NCBI GenBank assembly: GCA_963729445.1
Contig: CAVSNU010000002.1
Coordinates: 248,001 to 312,000, forward strand
Direction of reading: 5' to 3'
Origin: JACCZH01 sp963729445
GTDB taxonomy: Bacteria > Chloroflexota > Chloroflexia > Thermomicrobiales > CFX8
DNA length: 64,000 bases
Part shown: positions 16,895 through 26,015 of the stretch, one piece after another
How the letters are laid out: each line of letters opens with the position of its first letter
Numbering within the stretch: position 1 is the stretch's first letter
Made by a program: the position numbers and the translations under genes
Notes under the pieces: generated by a model
Databases searched by the model: none
Told to the model about the DNA's origin: nothing
The model's input: the letters and a program-made list of their open reading frames with translations, nothing else

Positions 16895-17661
16895 TCAAGC
16901 GCCTCCTGCTCCTGTTGATCCTACCGAGCGTCGTGCTCGTCGCCTGGCAGACGGTCACTGGCGGCGTTATCGCAAGCTACCAACCGTTAGACCCGGTTCT
17001 CATTGGCCGGCCGGATCGGATCGGCGTCGAGTTGTGGGAGCTCGTCTCGTCCGGTCGCGTGTGGCCACATTTGCAGACGACGCTGATCGAGGCGCTGCTG
17101 GGCTTATTGATCGCGATCGCGCTGGGGACCGCGGCGGGCATACTCGTTGCCAGTAACCCTGCGGTCGAAAAGATCGCGTTACCCTATGTCAACATCGCCA
17201 ACTCGGTGCCCAAGCTGGCGTTAGCGCCCTTCTTTCTGATCTGGTTCGGCATCGGATTGACGTCGAAGATCCTGATGAGTGCCGCCGCGGCGTTCTTCCC
17301 GGTGTTCTTCACCACCTTCCACGGTGTCCGGAATATTGACCAGGATCTCCTCAACGCAGTGCGCATCATGGGAGCCGGACGCTTCGCGCTGCTCCGCATC
17401 GTGGTGTTGCCGTCGGTGCTGTCCTGGATCGCAGCGGGCATCCGGACCAGCCTGGGTCTCGCCGTCGTCGGCGCCGTCGTGGGCGAGTATCTCGGTTCAA
17501 CCCGTGGCCTGGGCTATCTGTTACTCGCGGCCCAGGGAGTCTTGAACACCAACCTGGCATGGGCAGTGCTCGTCGTACTGGCTGCCATAGGGGCGCTGTT
17601 CGATGGAGTCTCAAGGTTGGTTGAATCTCGTTTACTGGCCTGGCGCGTTGCACGTGACTGA
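16891..17661 (+). CDS. ABC transporter permease, SsuC/TauC type
   Basis: A 256-residue inner-membrane subunit with about six helices. The cytoplasmic coupling loop reads FFTTFHGVRNIDQDLLNAVRIMGAGRFALLRIVVLPS, the EAA-type loop of SsuC proteins. It starts with GTG in a four-base GTGA overlap with the ATPase gene. Together with the two preceding genes it makes a complete importer. Confidence 0.92.
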   Translation: MIKRLLLLLILPSVVLVAWQTVTGGVIASYQPLDPVLIGRPDRIGVELWELVSSGRVWPHLQTTLIEALLGLLIAIALGTAAGILVASNPAVEKIALPYVNIANSVPKLALAPFFLIWFGIGLTSKILMSAAAAFFPVFFTTFHGVRNIDQDLLNAVRIMGAGRFALLRIVVLPSVLSWIAAGIRTSLGLAVVGAVVGEYLGSTRGLGYLLLAAQGVLNTNLAWAVLVVLAAIGALFDGVSRLVESRLLAWRVARD

Positions 17662-17697
17662 AGTCACTCCACAATGCGCCAGACATCGGAACTCGCG

Positions 17698-17735
17698 ACC
17701 GATCCCCAAGCCGTTTGCGCGACGTGGGGATCGGT
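17698..17735. terminator. Hairpin between convergent genes
   Basis: A perfect 11-bp stem ACCGATCCCCA / TGGGGATCGGT with a 16-base loop lies between the permease stop and the convergent oxygenase stop. It lacks a long T run, but its place suggests a two-way terminator. Confidence 0.5.
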
Positions 17736-17742
17736 TGCTCGC

Positions 17743-18903
17743 CTACAAGTGTCCAGGTGGCGGGGTCCACACATCGAGCGTGGAGTCGCCAGCAAGCGCG
17801 TGAAAAACGAGCTTCTGAACGTGGTGCAGCAGGAACTCGCTGTTCATGAGTAACTGTGCGTTGGGCAGCAGCCCAGACCGCAGTCCCGCTTGGACGCGCT
17901 CGACGAGAACCATGTCCTCGCTGAGCGTTGGGTCCTCGGCCGCTTGCTGTTCAAGATGGAGAAGCCCCTCCTCAGTCAGGATCGCATCGAAGTAGGTGTG
18001 CGACACCCGGTTCGTCCGATCGGCGTTCATGGGATAGAAGCGACGCATGTTGTAACTGTTCTCGTTGACCTCAAGCATCATGTTGGGCCAGATGTAGAAG
18101 AAGTTGTAACCAGGACGATCTTCAACCGGTTCCGGCTGATTATCCGCTCCCCTGGAGCGATGCATGCGCTCCCGCAATCGGCTGATGTGACTGATCAGAT
18201 GTCCGTCAGCCTTGAGCTCGTAAATGTCAGGGTCAACGTCGATGCGCGCGCTGAAGCTCGGGTGTGCCGTGGGGCAGTGGTAACACTCGATCGCGTTCTC
18301 CACGTACACCTTCCAGTTGGATGGAACTTCCATGCGGGACTCTTTGCGAAACCGATACTTCCACAGGTCGTATCCCCATGACTCGATCAACCCAGGCAAC
18401 TCTCCCAGCGTCGCGGACAAAGCTGGGGCATCGGGATCGGCGTTGACAAAGATCAGTGGACCCCACGTGTTCACCTGGAGTGCCACCAATGACAACTGGC
18501 TCTTGTCAAAATCGGGCTCGCGGTCCGAACGCGGCGCAGCGACCAGGGTACCGTTCAAACGATAGGTCCAGGCGTGATAGTGACACTGCATGGCCTTCTG
18601 GTTCCCACACGCGCCCAAAACGACGGCGTGTCCCCGATGCCGGCACACGTTGACGAAGGCGTTGATGGTTCCGTCGGCATCGCGCAGCACAACAACCGGC
18701 AGATGACCGGCATCGAATGTGAAGTAGTCTCCGGGCTCGGGGATCATGTCGACGTGACCGGCGTACTGCCAGGTCCGCGCGAAGATCTGCTTGCGCTCCA
18801 GGTCAACGAAATCGGGGGAGGTGTACCACTCGGCCGGAAGGGATTTGCCCTCGTCGAGTGCCGCGCGAACCGCCTGGGCATCGATCGAACTCGTAGTTAC
18901 CAC
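17743..18903 (-). CDS. Rieske-type ring-hydroxylating oxygenase, large subunit
   Basis: A 386-residue non-haem iron oxygenase. The Rieske cluster ligands are CRH (about residue 87) and CHYH (about 108) in NVCRHRGH and AMQCHYHAWTYRL. The mononuclear iron site follows in NAIECYHCPTAHPSF, with two His about five residues apart; an Asp further on would complete the facial triad. No separate small subunit is present, as in choline/carnitine and phthalate-type alpha-only enzymes. It converges on the importer operon. I use GTG 18903 after a GGGAGCAGGG site; an ATG at 18978 adds a non-conserved leader. Substrate is unknown; family members demethylate or hydroxylate aromatic and quaternary ammonium compounds. 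Confidence 0.88.
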   Translation of the reverse strand: MVTTSSIDAQAVRAALDEGKSLPAEWYTSPDFVDLERKQIFARTWQYAGHVDMIPEPGDYFTFDAGHLPVVVLRDADGTINAFVNVCRHRGHAVVLGACGNQKAMQCHYHAWTYRLNGTLVAAPRSDREPDFDKSQLSLVALQVNTWGPLIFVNADPDAPALSATLGELPGLIESWGYDLWKYRFRKESRMEVPSNWKVYVENAIECYHCPTAHPSFSARIDVDPDIYELKADGHLISHISRLRERMHRSRGADNQPEPVEDRPGYNFFYIWPNMMLEVNENSYNMRRFYPMNADRTNRVSHTYFDAILTEEGLLHLEQQAAEDPTLSEDMVLVERVQAGLRSGLLPNAQLLMNSEFLLHHVQKLVFHALAGDSTLDVWTPPPGHL

Positions 18904-19216
18904 CTGGCCCTGCTCCCTGTCTCTATAAGGACACAACGCAACCACCGTGGGTATTACTCTCCGAAGATGCGACATCATACTTTATGCAGGCCGCGAAAAT
19001 GAAGATTGCGAAGTCAGACATCAAACATCGTGTCAGAATCTCTGCTGATGCCCCTCAGCATCCATTCAGTGGCGCTGAACCACGCTTCCAGCAGCCGAAG
19101 ACCTACGCCCGAAGCGCACGCGGACCAACGACGCTCCCTGCAAAGACGGCCAATGGATTGTGCGATACTTGCCCGCTCAAATGGTCGTGGAGTCAGGGAT
19201 ACAGACGGAGGCGCGC
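18904..19216. other. Intergenic region between divergent genes
   Basis: About 310 bases of lower GC that should hold promoters for the oxygenase and the kinase. No clear hexamers, operator or gene is visible. Confidence 0.4.
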
Positions 19217-19828
19217 GTGAAGCAGACCATTGGCAAACGCATCATCGTCATCGGTAGCTCGAACGCGGGCAAGAGCACGCTCGCAGAACAGCTGGCGCAG
19301 CGCCTGCACGTACCCTTCATCGAGCTCGACGCACTGTACTGGGAACCGGGCTGGGCCCCGGCGCAACACGACGTCTTCCGCGAACGCGTGCGCGACGCCA
19401 TCGAGCCCGAGTCGTGGGTCATGGCTGGAAACTACACGAGTCAGCAACAGGATGTCAGCTGGCCGGCCGCTGACACCATCATCTGGCTCGATCTAAAACT
19501 CGCTACCCTGGTCCGCCGCTGCGTCAGACGGACCTGGAGGCGCTCGCGCAGCAAGGATCCGCTCTGGGGAGGAACAAACCGCGAAAACTTGTGGGAGCAC
19601 CTGATGCTCTGGAATCCGGAAAAATCACTCATCACCTTCACGATCAAGACGCACCGCTCCCGCCGGAAGAAATTCGAAGCCAGCATGCACGACCCGATCT
19701 GGTCACATCTCACCTTCACCCGCCTCCGCTCAGTCAAGGAGATTGATGCCTGGCTGGACGGGATTGAGTCTCCACCCACGAGCCGGCCACAGGACGCATC
19801 GGCTTCGTGTGTCGCTGCCGACTCATAA
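19217..19828 (+). CDS. P-loop kinase resembling adenylate kinase / topology modulation protein FlaR
   Basis: A 203-residue nucleotide-binding protein. Walker A is GSSNAGKSTLAEQLA (about residues 13-27), followed by FIELDALYWEPGW, the marker of FlaR-type adenylate-kinase-related proteins, and VMAGNYTSQQQD. A basic lid region RRCVRRTWRRSRSKDPLWGG lies in the middle. GTG 19217 is five bases after GGAGG, so it is preferred over the ATG at 19160. The cellular substrate of this group is not established. Confidence 0.82.
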   Translation: MKQTIGKRIIVIGSSNAGKSTLAEQLAQRLHVPFIELDALYWEPGWAPAQHDVFRERVRDAIEPESWVMAGNYTSQQQDVSWPAADTIIWLDLKLATLVRRCVRRTWRRSRSKDPLWGGTNRENLWEHLMLWNPEKSLITFTIKTHRSRRKKFEASMHDPIWSHLTFTRLRSVKEIDAWLDGIESPPTSRPQDASASCVAADS

Positions 19829-19959
19829 CGAATCGGGACGACGAGGCAGACCCGGATAAATGATTCGCAATGTGCAGATACCACAGTGGAATACGGAGCG
19901 CTGCTAAACGGTTAAAATTAGCAAGGATCTGAATTGTATGTATGGGAAGAGAATGCTTC

Positions 19960-20355
19960 GTGGCAAAAGTTCCGAACGAATATCGCGATCTGCTTGACCG
20001 TCCTGTAGTAGTGGGCCTCGCGACTGTCCTCGATGACGGACAACCGCAGGTGCATCCGGTCTGGGCGGACTTTGACGGTGAGCACATCCGTGTCAACACC
20101 GGCGCTGGACGCGCCAAGCACCGTAACATGGAAGAGCGCCCGCAAGTCACTATCCTCGCAGTGGACCCGGACAATGCGTTCCGCTGGCTGGAAGTGCGCG
20201 GCACGGTGACAAAGACCTCGACGGACGGGGCGGATGCCCACATCGACAAGCTGGCCAAAGACTATCTCGGGGTAGATACCTATCCTGGTCACACGCCAGA
20301 TGAGGATCGAATCATCTGCTATGTCAAGCCGACGCGCGTAGTCGCAGCCGGATAA
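19960..20355 (+). CDS. PPOX-class F420-dependent oxidoreductase
   Basis: A split-barrel flavin/F420 protein of 131 residues. The sequence runs AKVPNEYRDLLDRPVVVGLATVLDDGQPQVHPVWADFDGEHI, typical of TIGR03618-like F420-binding proteins, with a conserved NTGAGRAKHRN loop. Such enzymes reduce small unsaturated or aromatic compounds using F420H2 or bind FMN. GTG 19960 is chosen because GGGAAGAG lies seven bases upstream and the family usually begins MAKVP; ATG 19942 would add six residues. A strong hairpin follows. Confidence 0.88.
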   Translation: MAKVPNEYRDLLDRPVVVGLATVLDDGQPQVHPVWADFDGEHIRVNTGAGRAKHRNMEERPQVTILAVDPDNAFRWLEVRGTVTKTSTDGADAHIDKLAKDYLGVDTYPGHTPDEDRIICYVKPTRVVAAG

Positions 20356-20446
20356 GGTTCTCCCCTGTTACCTGCGTCTGGTTTAGAACAACGGCTTCCT
20401 GCTGACGCCGATCCATGCAACAAGTACACGCGCATTTCGACAAGTC

Positions 20447-20478
20447 GCGACCCGGCCCAGTTCGCTGGACCGGGTCGC
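20447..20478 (+). terminator. Hairpin terminator after the PPOX gene
   Basis: A 14-bp stem with one mismatch (GCGACCCGGCCCAG / CTGGACCGGGTCGC) closed by a TTCG tetraloop. The tail TGTTCAATTCG is only moderately T-rich. Confidence 0.6.
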
Positions 20479-20587
20479 TGTTCAATTCGACGGTTCACCA
20501 AAGTAGAGTCACGGCTAGCGTACCCTTGTGAGCGGCTTCAGCAGCGACGATAGTGGTTATCGGAACCCTAGCGCGAGGAGCGTCGAC

Positions 20588-21490
20588 GTGGATCAGAATC
20601 AACTCATCGCGTTCGACCGGATTGTCCGCGACGGCAGCTTCAATCGTGCCGCACGGTCCCTTAACCTGTCGCAGGCCGCCATAAGCGGGCGCATTCAGGT
20701 GCTTGAGGCGGAGATCGGTGCCCCTTTGTTTATTCGCGGTGGTCGGCGCGTGCTGCTCACCGGTGCCGGAGAGACGTTTCTGCCTTACGCTCGCCGAGCA
20801 CTTGCGATTCTCGACGAGGGGGTCGAAACCGCACGGCAGGAGCACACCGGGCAATATGGCCGGGTCACTGTGGGAGTCATCGATTCCATAGCCGACGGCC
20901 TGCTCGTACCGATCGTCGCTCGCTACCGCTCATCACATCCTCAGACCGTGCTCTCGGTCCGGACAGGGCATACGCCCCAGATTATCCAGGAGCTCGCGGA
21001 CGGAACGGTGCGGCTTGGTCTTGTGACCTGGGGATACGTGCACGGAACCGTGGAGATGGAGGTGCTGGCGCATCTGCGTGAGCCACTCCTGGCAGTCGCC
21101 GCACCAGGTCACCCATTGACCGCACAGCCGACACTCACAATCGAGGATCTCGTCCGCGACGCGAATCCATACCACGACACGGCGTGGGGGACGCAAATGG
21201 ACGCAAGGCTCATCGGCGCTGCGCAAAGGAGCTGGGCCGACCACGAGCTCCCGCATGGGCTAATGCGACAGCTGATTATCAGGCAGGTCGGCGCCGGCTT
21301 TCTGCCAGTGTCAGTCGTGTCGGACGATCTGGAATCCGGTCGGCTCGTGGTGCTCCCGGTGTGCGATGCCCCTGGACTGGTGAGAGACATCGCCCTCGTT
21401 TGCCGCGATACCGCCACTGCCCTCCCGCCCGCCGGCCGCGACTTTGCCGACGCCGTCTGTTCCGAGGCGAAACGGCTGGGGTGGCTGTAG
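20588..21490 (+). CDS. LysR-family transcriptional regulator
   Basis: A 300-residue regulator. The N-terminal helix-turn-helix is clear: LIAFDRIVRDGSFNRAARSLNLSQAAISGRIQVLEAEIGAPLFIRGGRRVLLT. The C-terminal ligand-binding domain starts at GRVTVGVIDSIADGLLVPIV. GTG 20588 follows GAGGAG by seven bases and gives the usual LysR length; the frame upstream is not conserved. It does not lie next to an obvious divergent target, so its regulon is uncertain; the importer/oxygenase genes upstream or the convergent lyase operon are candidates. Confidence 0.9.
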   Translation: MDQNQLIAFDRIVRDGSFNRAARSLNLSQAAISGRIQVLEAEIGAPLFIRGGRRVLLTGAGETFLPYARRALAILDEGVETARQEHTGQYGRVTVGVIDSIADGLLVPIVARYRSSHPQTVLSVRTGHTPQIIQELADGTVRLGLVTWGYVHGTVEMEVLAHLREPLLAVAAPGHPLTAQPTLTIEDLVRDANPYHDTAWGTQMDARLIGAAQRSWADHELPHGLMRQLIIRQVGAGFLPVSVVSDDLESGRLVVLPVCDAPGLVRDIALVCRDTATALPPAGRDFADAVCSEAKRLGWL

Positions 21491-21565
21491 AACCGCAAGA
21501 ACGATTCGCTGTTACGCCAGAGTCTGGCTCAAGATCCCTTACCCAAGGATGGGGCTTCCCAGACG

Positions 21566-22747
21566 CTAGCTCAAAGCGCACTCGAGGTCATTAATCAGAT
21601 CCTTCGCGGTCTCAATGCCGACAGACAGCCGTATCAACCCGGGATGCTGCGCCCAGGGTGAGCCAGGGATCTGGGCCATCAGCGTCGGCTCGGTCTCAAG
21701 CCAGGCAGTGGGCGGGAAGATCAGTGACTCGACACCGCCGAGGCTTGTCGCCAGCTTGAAAACGCGCGTGCGCTCGGACACACGTCGGGCAGCGGCTGAG
21801 CCACCTTCCACATCAAACGACACCATGCCGCTGAAGCCGCCGCGCATCTGGCGACAAGCCAGCTCGTGTCCTGGATGATCGGGCAACCCTGGATAGAGCA
21901 CCCGCGTCACCTTTGGGTGGCCGCTGAGCCACTCGGCAACGGCCTGTGCATTGGCCATGTGCTGGCGCATCCGAACGCCCAGCGTCCGCATGCCACGCAT
22001 GAGCAACCAGCAATCGAACGGGCTCGGCACTGCACCCAGGTAATACTGGCGGTCGGTAATTCTCTCGGCGAGCTCTGCCGTTCGCGAGATCACCGCGCCG
22101 CCCAGAAGATCGCTGTGGCCTCCCAGATACTTGGTGGTACTGTGAATCACCAGGTCGATACCCTCGTCGATCGGATTCTGACAGTACGGCGAAGCGAAAG
22201 TGTTGTCGACGGCGGTGATGGCGCCCGCCTCACGGCCAATCTCAGCCATCGCCTGCAGATCGACGATATCGAGCAATGGGTTCGTCGGGGTCTCGATCCA
22301 GATCATGCGAGTATTCGATTTTACCGCGGCACGGACAGCCTCAATGTCGGTGAGGTCGACGAAGTCGGCGCTGATGCCATAGCGCGGCAGGTCGTTCGCG
22401 AAGAGGTTGTAGGTGCTCAGGTAACAGTCGTAACCCACGATGGCATGCTCTCCACCGGAGAGTAGCTGCAACGCCGCGGTCACCGCCGCCATACCAGAGC
22501 TGAAGGCCGAGGCGGCGACCCCATGCTCAAGCTCGGCCAGAATCCCCTCCAACGCGGCACGCGTCGGGTTCGACCCGCGCGCGTAGCGGTACGCCGCGTC
22601 GTCGTCGATCTGCTGGCGAATGAATGTTGAGCTTGGGTGAATCGGTGGGGTGATCGCGCCGGTAGCCGGGTCAGGCTCCTGGCCGCCATGAATCAACAGG
22701 GTATCCAGGTCCCATGCCGGTGCCAACGTGTCGTTACGCTTCTCCAT
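21566..22747 (-). CDS. Cystathionine gamma-synthase/lyase-type PLP enzyme
   Basis: A 393-residue Cys/Met-metabolism PLP enzyme. The PLP lysine is in HSTTKYLGGHSDLLGG (about residue 205), the phosphate-binding region is SSGMAAVTAAL, and AVDNTFASPYCQNP holds the Asp that contacts the pyridine nitrogen. YRYARGSNPTRAALE is the usual active-site loop. Members catalyse transsulfuration, methionine gamma-lysis or related steps; these cannot be told apart reliably by eye. It is the last gene of a four-gene operon, two bases after the GNAT gene. Confidence 0.9.
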   Translation of the reverse strand: MEKRNDTLAPAWDLDTLLIHGGQEPDPATGAITPPIHPSSTFIRQQIDDDAAYRYARGSNPTRAALEGILAELEHGVAASAFSSGMAAVTAALQLLSGGEHAIVGYDCYLSTYNLFANDLPRYGISADFVDLTDIEAVRAAVKSNTRMIWIETPTNPLLDIVDLQAMAEIGREAGAITAVDNTFASPYCQNPIDEGIDLVIHSTTKYLGGHSDLLGGAVISRTAELAERITDRQYYLGAVPSPFDCWLLMRGMRTLGVRMRQHMANAQAVAEWLSGHPKVTRVLYPGLPDHPGHELACRQMRGGFSGMVSFDVEGGSAAARRVSERTRVFKLATSLGGVESLIFPPTAWLETEPTLMAQIPGSPWAQHPGLIRLSVGIETAKDLINDLECALS

Positions 22748-22749
22748 TG

Positions 22750-23370
22750 TTACGCTTTCTCCTCCGCTATCAAGTGCTGTGTTGCAGCCGGAATCTCCAT
22801 CTCGAAGTGCAGCGACCCGGACGGTCCGTCCCGGTCATCGAGAATGAGCGTCGTGGGCATCGATCTCCAGAAGCGCTCGGCTCCCGGCGAGCGTGGATCG
22901 GCATGCAGGGCAACGACCTCATAGCTGCCTTCATCCGCGACAAAACGCAGTAATCCATCGACGAGCGCCCGGGCTACACCGCGTCCCCGCTGCTCTGAGG
23001 CGGTGTAGATGCGCACGATTTGCGTTGTGCGTTCTGGATCATAGCGATCCACCAGCCAACGATGGTTGAACTGCGGCTTCAATCCGCCGGAGCGGACGCC
23101 ACCCGTTCCGATGATCTTGCCCGTAGCGTCGTCGACCGCAACAATGAGCGCGTGGCGCTCGTTGTCGACGTAGATCCTTCGCAAATCATCGACGTCAGCA
23201 TGGTACTCGGGCTTGTAGCCGTAACCGAAGTCCTCTTCAAACGTGCGAATCATCAGAGCTCGCGCAGCGGCAAGATCTCCGGACTGAGGGGCTCGGATCG
23301 AGAATCCGGGGCCAGACGTATGCGCTGCGCTCACCGAGGCTTCCATACGCGCTCCATTCTCAACGCTCAT
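22750..23370 (-). CDS. GNAT-family N-acetyltransferase
   Basis: A 206-residue acetyltransferase. The acetyl-CoA binding motif is IYTASEQRGRGVARALVDGLLRF (about 125-147), preceded by the beta strand IIGTGGVRSGG. The ATG at 23370 overlaps the FAD oxidoreductase stop in an ATGA, which fixes the start and shows the operon order. The acceptor substrate is unknown; the neighbours suggest an amino acid or amino acid derivative. Confidence 0.85.
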   Translation of the reverse strand: MSVENGARMEASVSAAHTSGPGFSIRAPQSGDLAAARALMIRTFEEDFGYGYKPEYHADVDDLRRIYVDNERHALIVAVDDATGKIIGTGGVRSGGLKPQFNHRWLVDRYDPERTTQIVRIYTASEQRGRGVARALVDGLLRFVADEGSYEVVALHADPRSPGAERFWRSMPTTLILDDRDGPSGSLHFEMEIPAATQHLIAEEKA

Positions 23371-24510
23371 GTTGCTGCTACGGCGAACCGGCTGAGACTG
23401 AGTGCCGACACGTCTGCTATCGCCGGCTGCCCGAGAACCGCCCATTCAGCGAGTGCGCATCCGAGCGCTGGCGCCGTCTTGAAGCTGCTTCCGCAGTCGC
23501 CGGCGAAGAAGTGCAATCCGCGCACCTCGGGATGCCGGTCAACGATCGGCAGGTCGTCGGTGGTGAGCGTGATTGGACCAGTCCGGCCACCCACTGGACG
23601 TGCTGATTCAGCCCCGATGAGCCGCTCGGCCAGCCGCTCGCGCGCAAGTTGGACGATATCAGCCGGGATATCCTCTTCGTCGCTCTCCAGGTCGCCCAAC
23701 GGTAGACGAGCTTCACTACCAAGACCCATGAGAATTCGATCGCCCTGCTGACGAAAGTAGCTGGTTGAAATACCATCGCCGATAGTCATCATCCCATCCG
23801 GGATGTCGTCCATGGCGAAGCCAATCCACTGGGTCCGCGCGCCGCTCACTGGCAGAGCGAGGCCAATAGTCGCTCAGCAGGGGCATCGACCAGGCACCGG
23901 CGGCGGAGACAACAATCGGCGCGTCAATCGGCCCGACGGACGTATCGACACCCACCACCCTGTCACCGTTGATCCGCACTGCCGTCACTGTGGTTTCAGA
24001 GCAAACCTCGCCGCCCATGCGCTGCGCGGCGGCCAGAAAGCCAGCGATGCACTGGTTGCTGTCGGCATACCCCGAACCGGGCTCATATGCGGCTGCCGCC
24101 ACACCGTCGATTCGGAGATACGGCGCCAGCCGCGCTACATCTTCCGGAGATACGACACTAGTGTCAACGCCATACCTCCGCAGCATCGCGACCCGCTCAC
24201 GCAGGGCATCCTCGCGATCGCCAGGCTCAAGCCTCAGGTACCCGGCCGGCTCGAAGCCAGATGAACCAGTGCCGACCAGCTCATCCCAGTGAGTGAAATA
24301 CGGCAAACTCGCGAGCGTAAGCCGGGTTTCGGTCGGATTACGGCAGAAGTGAAACTGGATGAACGCACCCGACGCTCCACTCGCGCCCGCCCCCGGCTGT
24401 CGCCGCTCGCAGAGAACGACACGCGAGAGTCCGAGCGAGCAGAGGTGGAAAAATGCGCTCGCTCCCACGATCCCACCACCGATGACAACCGCATCCGCCG
24501 TTCTCGCCAC
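23367..24510 (-). pseudogene. DadA-like FAD-dependent amine/amino-acid oxidoreductase, frameshifted
   Basis: The first part (from GTG 24510) has the FAD-binding motif VVIGGGIVGASAFFHL and ends in frame at VVSAAGAWSMPLLS. The rest (to 23367) continues in another frame as ATIGLALPVSGARTQWIGFAMDD, then TSYFRQQGDRILMG and the C-terminal LHFFAGDCGSSFKTAPALG. Joined near 23875 they make one 380-residue DAO-family protein of the usual length. Removing one base there restores the frame. Such enzymes oxidise sarcosine, D-amino acids, proline or glycine. Operon neighbours are intact and coupled, so a sequencing error is as likely as true decay. Confidence 0.8.
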
Positions 24511-24511
24511 C

Positions 24512-25225
24512 CTAATCTCCTGATCTACGCGCGTCGTCGACCATGCGCGCGAGCGTCGCGAGGTCGGGTACCTCCAGATCGGGCTGCGCTGACTGCGGCG
24601 GCGTCGCGCCGAAACCCGGGCGGTCGTGGCGGCGGTTGATCCAGACCGTCGTCAACCCGGCATCCTTCGCCGGGGCAATGTCGTGGAAGAGGCTCTGGGC
24701 GACGTGCAGAATCTGCTCATTCGGCACGCCCAGACGCTCGATCAAACATTGAAAGTTCTGCGGATTCGGTTTGTAACTCCCCACCTGCTCGGCCGTGACC
24801 ACCTCCGAGAAGTCCGTTTGCAGTCTCCGCGCCGATGCGGCGAAGAGCGCGTCATCAACGTTCGACAGGATAGCGAGGTCATAGTGGTTGGCGAGCGAGT
24901 GAAGCGCTTCGGTGGAATCTGCAAAGGCTGGCCATTGTGGCACTGAATCCGCGAAGGCAGCTCGCTGCTCGGCAGAGGGCTCGAAGCCAAGCCGCTGGCC
25001 GAACCCATCAGTCACCGTCGCGAGCACTTCCCGGTAGGACTGGTAAGGACCACCCTCAGCCTGTGCCTCAAGTTCGCCGAATAGCTCAAGGATCTCGTCA
25101 TCAGTTTGTTCGACCCCGTGTTGCTCCAGGATCGGCCGGAGCGCGGCGATAATACCTGTCTCCCAGTCGATGAGCGTGCCGTAACAGTCGAAGGCGAGGA
25201 CAGAAAAACGTTCAAGATCGACCAC
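24512..25225 (-). CDS. HAD hydrolase, haloacid dehalogenase type II-like
   Basis: A 237-residue HAD enzyme. The nucleophile motif is LAFDCYGTLIDWE (about residue 10), LAILSNVDD is motif II, the lysine is in VGSYKPNPQNF, and motif IV is in LFHDIAPAKDAG. The FDCYGTLIDWE sequence is typical of L-2-haloacid dehalogenase-like proteins, though many act on phosphates. GTG 25225 is preferred because AGGAGGT lies five bases upstream. It leads the operon; the FAD oxidoreductase begins one base after its stop codon. Confidence 0.88.
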   Translation of the reverse strand: MVDLERFSVLAFDCYGTLIDWETGIIAALRPILEQHGVEQTDDEILELFGELEAQAEGGPYQSYREVLATVTDGFGQRLGFEPSAEQRAAFADSVPQWPAFADSTEALHSLANHYDLAILSNVDDALFAASARRLQTDFSEVVTAEQVGSYKPNPQNFQCLIERLGVPNEQILHVAQSLFHDIAPAKDAGLTTVWINRRHDRPGFGATPPQSAQPDLEVPDLATLARMVDDARRSGD

Positions 25226-25568
25226 CAGGTACCTCCTACATCGCGCCCACGTTCCAGTTTGGGATCTGAAATGCAATGACTACTTCATACGACAGGAGCA
25301 TAACGCCGGTTGGGTTATCGAACAATGCAGCACAAGCGAAGTTATCAATCGGATTTTCTTATAAGTCTCTTCAACATGCAGACCAGAGCGCATGAGGTTC
25401 ACCCACTCGGTTAACTCATGAACGCGACTGTGTCCGGCATGCTAGCCCATGAGATCCTGGGGCCACGACACCCCAACTACTCTCCAACCTCCGAAGTCCA
25501 ACCTGGATGCTTTCCCATTCAACGATTTCAGCCTGGAACGGTCATCCTGAGCACTAGACCACGATGAT
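25226..25568. other. Intergenic region upstream of the HAD operon
   Basis: This stretch is noticeably AT-richer than its surroundings around 25320-25370, as expected for the promoter of the minus-strand operon. I cannot place hexamers with confidence and see no gene. Confidence 0.4.
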
Positions 25569-25580
25569 GGTGTCACCCCC

Positions 25581-25652
25581 GTAGGGGAGGAGCTCGTCTC
25601 CTCCCGCGTTGAGCGGGCCGGGATTTCGGGAGGAGACGAGCTCCTCCCCTAC
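25581..25652. repeat. Family A palindromic repeat, copy 2
   Basis: Perfect 26-bp arms (25581-25606, 25627-25652) match copy 1 at 12793. The TGTCACCCC left flank and the GTGACAACTCCCC right flank are also shared, so the repeated unit is larger than the hairpin. Confidence 0.85.
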
Positions 25653-25710
25653 CGACCGACGGAACCGGGGATCGTGACAACTCCCCTGTGGTCCAGTACT
25701 GAGTTTGATA

Positions 25711-25791
25711 GTCATCCTGACGCAAGGAAGGATCTCTGGTCCAACGCCTCGGGTGTCAGGCAAGAGATCCTTCGCTTACGCTCAGGATGAC
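25711..25791. repeat. Family B palindromic repeat, copy 3
   Basis: Arms GTCATCCTGACGCAAGG...GGATCTCTGG and AAGAGATCC...CTCAGGATGAC. With family A copy 2 it repeats the composite found at 12783-13006, with changes mainly in the loops. Confidence 0.8.
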
Positions 25792-25960
25792 GAACAAGCT
25801 CAAGATGACTGGTTAGCTGCTCTGGGATATTGGAGAGGCGCCGCTCCAGGCAGTATTGCACCGCTCAACCCATGTCTTCGCTAACCGGTGTAAGAAACCG
25901 AGACTACAAAAGGAGGACGCCGGCATACTTGATACGCCGGCCGAAACAGCAGCACAATGA

Positions 25961-25990
25961 CAGACACTCAGCACGATGGCTGAGTGTCTG
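25961..25990 (-). terminator. Hairpin after the nitrile hydratase-like operon
   Basis: A perfect 12-bp stem CAGACACTCAGC / GCTGAGTGTCTG with a six-base loop, 25 bases past the alpha-type subunit stop. On the minus strand it is followed by TCATTGTG, a weak T tract. Confidence 0.55.
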
Positions 25991-26015
25991 TTCATCTGAC
26001 GCGACAGAGCAAACC

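Noticed and set aside
23860..23890. Selenocysteine TGA readthrough in the FAD oxidoreductase, suggested by the nearby tRNA-Sec
   Set aside because: The break is a change of reading frame, not an in-frame TGA, and this family is not known to use selenocysteine.
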